A stretch of 8,128 nt of DNA, from NCBI GenBank assembly GCA_964472725.1, contig CAYYLZ010000077.1:1-8128 (forward strand), written 5' to 3'. Positions 6,104-8,128 of this stretch are shown piece by piece. The notes below the pieces were generated by a model, which was given only the letters and a program-made list of their open reading frames with translations, was not told the DNA's origin and did no database searches. This DNA comes from RGIG6375 sp964472725 (lineage in GTDB: Bacteria > Bacillota > Clostridia > Oscillospirales > Oscillospiraceae). Made by a program: the position numbers and the translations under genes. The first letter of the stretch is position 1. The number at the start of each line of letters is the position of its first letter.

Positions 6104-6121
6104 TACAGGCCATGATATAAT
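6093..6121 (+). promoter_or_regulatory. Promoter of the zinc-ribbon gene pair, extended -10
   Basis: On the plus strand, TTGCAA (6093-6098) is followed after exactly 17 bases by TATAAT (6116-6121). A TGA precedes the TATAAT, giving the extended -10 form TGnTATAAT. The start would be near 6128, about 25 bases before the first possible start codon. Confidence 0.65.
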
Positions 6122-6152
6122 GCTGGAAATATAACATTTAAAGAGAAAGACG

Positions 6153-6581
6153 GTGTTCGCCATGTATCTTTATAGGGTAACTGACGCGCTGCACGCCCAG
6201 CAACGTGGCGGGCAGTTTTTTGAATGTGACTGCTGCGGCCATCGCTTCCCGGACGTGGAAGTGTTCAAGTCTATATTCGGCATCATGCCCCATTACATAG
6301 ACAGCCTACAGAAAACCATAGAGAGTGTGCTGACCCTGTTCAACGAATGTACCCCCGAGCGCTACGAGGAGAACGGCGAAGTGCGGTTCTGCACCTATTG
6401 CGGCGCGCCCTTTTATCATGTGGTGGACGTATATCAGGAGTGGACGCGCACCTATCGCATGGCGGGGGACGAGCAGTGGCTGAATGAGGAACGGTTTGCC
6501 CAAAGAGCGGCAGCCGTTGAGGAGGAATGCCGGGGCGAATATCGCCGCTGGCTCGGTGAGCGAATGGAGGAAAATAAATGA
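6153..6581 (+). CDS. Uncharacterised protein with two CxxC zinc-knuckle pairs
   Basis: I do not recognise this family. The product has 142 residues from GTG 6153, or 139 from ATG 6162. The purine run AAAGAGAAAGA at 6140-6150 better fits the GTG, but neither start has a clear AGGAGG site, so translation may be weak or the start unsure. Counting from the GTG, Cys25 and Cys28 (ECDCCGHRF) and Cys80 and Cys83 (FCTYCGAPF) probably bind one zinc between them. About 50 residues separate the two pairs, with a predicted helix (IDSLQKTIESVLTLF). The C-terminal 50 residues are charged and helical (EERFAQRAAAVEEECRGEYR), suggesting coiled-coil or protein contact. There is no signal peptide or membrane segment. 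It overlaps the next gene by four bases (ATGA), so the two are co-translated, and it is divergent from the sirtuin gene with a shared promoter region. Confidence 0.75.
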   Translation: MFAMYLYRVTDALHAQQRGGQFFECDCCGHRFPDVEVFKSIFGIMPHYIDSLQKTIESVLTLFNECTPERYEENGEVRFCTYCGAPFYHVVDVYQEWTRTYRMAGDEQWLNEERFAQRAAAVEEECRGEYRRWLGERMEENK

Positions 6582-6862
6582 AAAAGATGGATTGCCTGCG
6601 CTGCGGAACTGAAATGCAGTACGTAAAAAGAGTGAAGATGCAGCTGGGCGAGGCGGGCTGGATACTGGGTGACCTGCCCCATCTTATCCATGGCGCATTG
6701 GAGGCCGATGTTTATTGCTGCCCGGACTGCGGCAAGCTGGAATTTTTCCATGCGGAGCATGAGGAGGGTATGCCTCAGAAACGCTGCCCCAACTGCGGAA
6801 AGATGCACGATGTGGATTGTCCCAAGTGCCCCTTCTGCAAGCACGATTATTATGGGAAGTAA
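6578..6862 (+). CDS. Small cysteine-rich zinc-ribbon protein, function unknown
   Basis: The 94-residue product is dominated by zinc knuckles. Pairs are Cys6/Cys9 (CLRCG), Cys48/Cys51 (CPDCG), Cys70/Cys73 (CPNCG) and Cys84/Cys87 (CPFC), with extra Cys47 and Cys81. The first two pairs probably form one ribbon around the segment EAGWILGDLPHLIHGALEADVYC, and the last two a second, tighter ribbon. YCCPDCGKLEFF is a style common in small Firmicutes zinc-ribbon proteins of unknown role. There is no catalytic motif; binding nucleic acid or a protein partner is the usual guess. GGAGG seven bases before the ATG gives a good ribosome site inside the previous gene, and the ATGA overlap shows tight coupling. 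The stop codon runs directly into a heptamer repeat. It is the last gene of the plus-strand pair. Confidence 0.8.
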   Translation: MKKMDCLRCGTEMQYVKRVKMQLGEAGWILGDLPHLIHGALEADVYCCPDCGKLEFFHAEHEEGMPQKRCPNCGKMHDVDCPKCPFCKHDYYGK

Positions 6863-6884
6863 TTGATAATTGATAATTGATAAT
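6861..6884. repeat. Heptamer tandem repeat, unit AATTGAT, three copies
   Basis: Three copies of AATTGAT plus AAT begin inside the TAA stop codon of the zinc-ribbon gene. The unit differs by one base from the array at 687-724. With period 7, TGATAA places stop codons in every plus-strand frame just after the gene. Confidence 0.8.
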
Positions 6885-6924
6885 GCGGCGCAGTAAATCG
6901 AAAAAAACGCAATCTGAAAACCCT

Positions 6925-6960
6925 GTCATTGCGAGGAGCGCAGCGACATGGCAATCTCCG
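6925..6960 (+). repeat. Dispersed repeat half-element, GTCATTGCGAGGAGC type
   Basis: GTCATTGCGAGGAGCGCAGC is followed by GACATGGCAATCTCCG. It is related to the other GTCAT...ATCTCC elements here but belongs to the GTCATTGCGAG variant. No inverted right half follows; an intact element of the other subtype begins 53 bases later. Confidence 0.6.
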
Positions 6961-7012
6961 AAGTGAAGATACGGTAGGCAGTAACGATAAAACAGAAAAA
7001 CTAAAAACTCAT

Positions 7013-7104
7013 GTCATTCTGAGCAAAGCGAAAAATCTCCGCAGTTGAAGTTTCCTTGGCAGTATTATCGGTGCGGAGATGCTTCGGCAAAGCCTCGGCA
7101 TGAC
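7013..7104. repeat. Complete dispersed palindromic element, ATCTCCGC subtype (92 bp)
   Basis: The element opens GTCATTCTGAGCAAAGCG and carries ATCTCCGCAG. It closes with the inverted TGCGGAGATGCTTCGGC and GGCATGAC. The reverse complement of its right half matches the left half of the copy at 3629 at 28 of 32 positions, so the subtypes share an origin. GTAACGATA lies upstream at 6981-6989, as before two other elements. Confidence 0.75.
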
Positions 7105-7125
7105 ACTTTTCGGTACATACAGCAA

Positions 7126-7152
7126 CTCCCCGAGCCTGACCGGTTCGGGGAG
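7126..7152 (-). terminator. Probable terminator hairpin after coaX
   Basis: CTCCCCGAGCC and GGTTCGGGGAG (7126-7136 with 7142-7152) form an 11-bp stem with one imperfect pair, five bases after the coaX stop. On the minus strand the following bases are TTGCTGTATG, only slightly T-rich, so it may be a weak terminator. Confidence 0.55.
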
Positions 7153-7157
7153 AAGCA

Positions 7158-7928
7158 TTATTTGCGCTTGTTCTTATAATAAATGATGCGCAGGCCGTCA
7201 AGAAGCAGGTTGTCATCGATAGTGACACGGTGGCGGCAGTGGGGGACAATGCTGGAGGAAAGGCCGCCGGTGGCGATAACGCTGACGCTTTCGCCCAGCT
7301 CGGCTTCGATGCGGTCGATAATGCCGTCTATCATGGCGGCGTTGCCGTAAATGAGGCCGGACTGCATGCTGTCTACGCTGGTGGAGCCGATGACCTTGCG
7401 GGGTTCGTCAAAGGATATGCGGGGCAGCTGCGCCGTGCGGGCGGTGAGGGCATCGAAGGAGACCATGACGCCGGGGTAAATGATAACGCCCAGGAAGTCG
7501 CCGTTGCCGCCGATAACGGAGAAGGTGGTGGCGGTGCCCAGGTCGAGAACCACCATGGGGCCCTTGTACTTGGCGAGCGCCGCGACGGCTGCCACAACAA
7601 GGTCGGCGCCCAGCTCGGAGGGGTCGCCTACGGCGATGCGCAGGCCGGTCTTGATGCCGGGGCCTACAACCAGCGCCCGCTGACCGGTCAGCTGCATTAC
7701 CACGTTTTTCAGAATGTTCACCAGCGGGGGAACAACGGAGGATATGATGCAGCCGTCCACCTGATAGGTGGAAACACCGTGCAGATCGAGAATGCTCTTT
7801 ATGAGAACGGCGTATTCGTCGTCCGTTTTGTCAAGATGGGTGGAAAGGCGGGAAAGGAAGTATACATTGTTCTCGTCAATGCCGCCGAGGACGATATTGG
7901 TGTTGCCGACGTCGAAAGCAAGGATCAT
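7158..7928 (-). CDS. coaX: Type III pantothenate kinase
   Basis: CoaX phosphorylates pantothenate (vitamin B5), the first committed step of coenzyme A synthesis, in the cytoplasm; the type III enzyme is ASKHA-fold and not feedback-inhibited by CoA. The 256 residues match the family's length. DVGNTN at 6-11 is the ATP phosphate loop, GPGIKTG at 89-95 and GADL at 107-110 (Asp109, the likely catalytic base) lie at the substrate site, DLGTATTF at 129-136 is the second phosphate motif, and YPGV is at 151-154. All key residues are present. The ATG at 7928 was chosen over the GTG at 7937 because the ribosome site AAAGGGTGA overlaps that GTG and sits at proper distance from the ATG. The gene is single, with its own promoter; no CoA-pathway, birA or nadC neighbour is seen. 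Confidence 0.94.
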   Translation of the reverse strand: MILAFDVGNTNIVLGGIDENNVYFLSRLSTHLDKTDDEYAVLIKSILDLHGVSTYQVDGCIISSVVPPLVNILKNVVMQLTGQRALVVGPGIKTGLRIAVGDPSELGADLVVAAVAALAKYKGPMVVLDLGTATTFSVIGGNGDFLGVIIYPGVMVSFDALTARTAQLPRISFDEPRKVIGSTSVDSMQSGLIYGNAAMIDGIIDRIEAELGESVSVIATGGLSSSIVPHCRHRVTIDDNLLLDGLRIIYYKNKRK

Positions 7929-7990
7929 GTTCGTCACCCTTTTTTGATAGTGTGCGGCCGATAAACCGCCGATGCATATATTATATGTGG

Positions 7991-8019
7991 ATTATAACAG
8001 AAGAAAGAAAAAACGTAAA
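7991..8019 (-). promoter_or_regulatory. Promoter of coaX, extended -10
   Basis: On the minus strand TTTACG (8014-8019) and a perfect TATAAT (7991-7996) are separated by 17 bases. TGT precedes the TATAAT, giving an extended -10. Transcription would start near 7984, leaving a leader of about 55 bases. Confidence 0.6.
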
Positions 8020-8040
8020 TAAAAAATTTTCGAAAAGGTA

Positions 8041-8069
8041 TTGACAAAGCGCGTTTCCTTTGCTATTAT
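8041..8069 (+). promoter_or_regulatory. Consensus promoter of the tRNA gene
   Basis: A perfect TTGACA (8041-8046) is followed after 17 bases by TATTAT (8064-8069). The start would be near 8076, about 28 bases before the tRNA. This near-consensus form suits a highly expressed stable RNA. The promoter is back to back with that of coaX. Confidence 0.75.
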
Positions 8070-8103
8070 AACTCCTGCTGGTGCTTGATGTACCCGTTGA
8101 GAT

Positions 8104-8128
8104 GCTGGTGTAGCTCAGTCGGTAGAGC
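8104..8128 (+). tRNA. tRNA gene, 5' part only (probably tRNA-Thr)
   Basis: The last 25 bases fit the first third of a tRNA. The acceptor strand is GCTGGTG (positions 1-7), then T8 and A9, then a D arm with stem GCTC / GAGC around the loop AGTCGGTA. The anticodon lies beyond the window. GCTGGTGTAGCTCA resembles the start of Firmicutes tRNA-Thr genes, so threonine is likely but not provable here. Confidence 0.8.

Noticed and set aside
7230..7964. Plus-strand open frame of 244 codons over coaX
   Set aside because: It is the mirror of a fully recognisable CoaX and is of low-complexity Gly/Ala/Val/Asp composition.
8077..8110. A second tRNA start, because GCTGGTG occurs at 8077 as well as 8104
   Set aside because: After 8083 the sequence does not continue with T-A and a D arm. 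It is a chance or duplicated word in the leader.

Overview
The window looks like a piece of a Gram-positive Clostridia chromosome, most likely a gut Oscillospirales/Ruminococcaceae-type bacterium. The reasons are AGGAGG-type ribosome sites, sigma-A-like promoters, a VanW/G5 cell-wall protein, HemW and type III pantothenate kinase, and GC-rich genes separated by intergenic DNA full of short palindromic repeats. The assignment is inferred from gene content and style, not from a search.

Layout, left to right. (1) Positions 1-424, minus strand: the start of a lipoprotein substrate-binding protein of a branched-chain amino-acid-type ABC transporter, cut by the window edge, with a good promoter. 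(2) 425-1193: a gene-free stretch holding that promoter, a heptamer tandem repeat, GC hairpins and dispersed palindromic repeats. (3) 1194-3262, minus strand: a two-gene operon of a MazG-like nucleotide pyrophosphohydrolase followed by a membrane-anchored VanW/G5 protein, ending in a strong terminator. (4) 3263-3818: a second gene-free stretch built from the same repeat families. (5) 3819-5018, minus strand: hemW. (6) 5128-6034, minus strand: a sirtuin resembling the ADP-ribosylating class M group, with its own terminator. (7) 6153-6862, plus strand: two overlapping genes for cysteine-rich zinc-ribbon proteins, divergent from the sirtuin. (8) 6863-7157: more repeats. (9) 7158-7928, minus strand: coaX. 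(10) 8041-8128, plus strand: a promoter and the first 25 bases of a tRNA gene, probably tRNA-Thr.

Most genes are housekeeping and monocistronic. The least ordinary part is 5128-6862. There a sirtuin with glutamine in place of the usual catalytic histidine faces two unknown zinc-ribbon genes across a 118-base gap. A perfect 16-bp palindrome in that gap has the core TTGCAA, which can serve as the -35 box of promoters in both directions. This suggests one regulator could control both sides, and that the sirtuin and the zinc-ribbon proteins may work together. The second unusual layer is the intergenic repeat mosaic: at least two palindromic families and a heptamer repeat recur in the same order in separate gaps.
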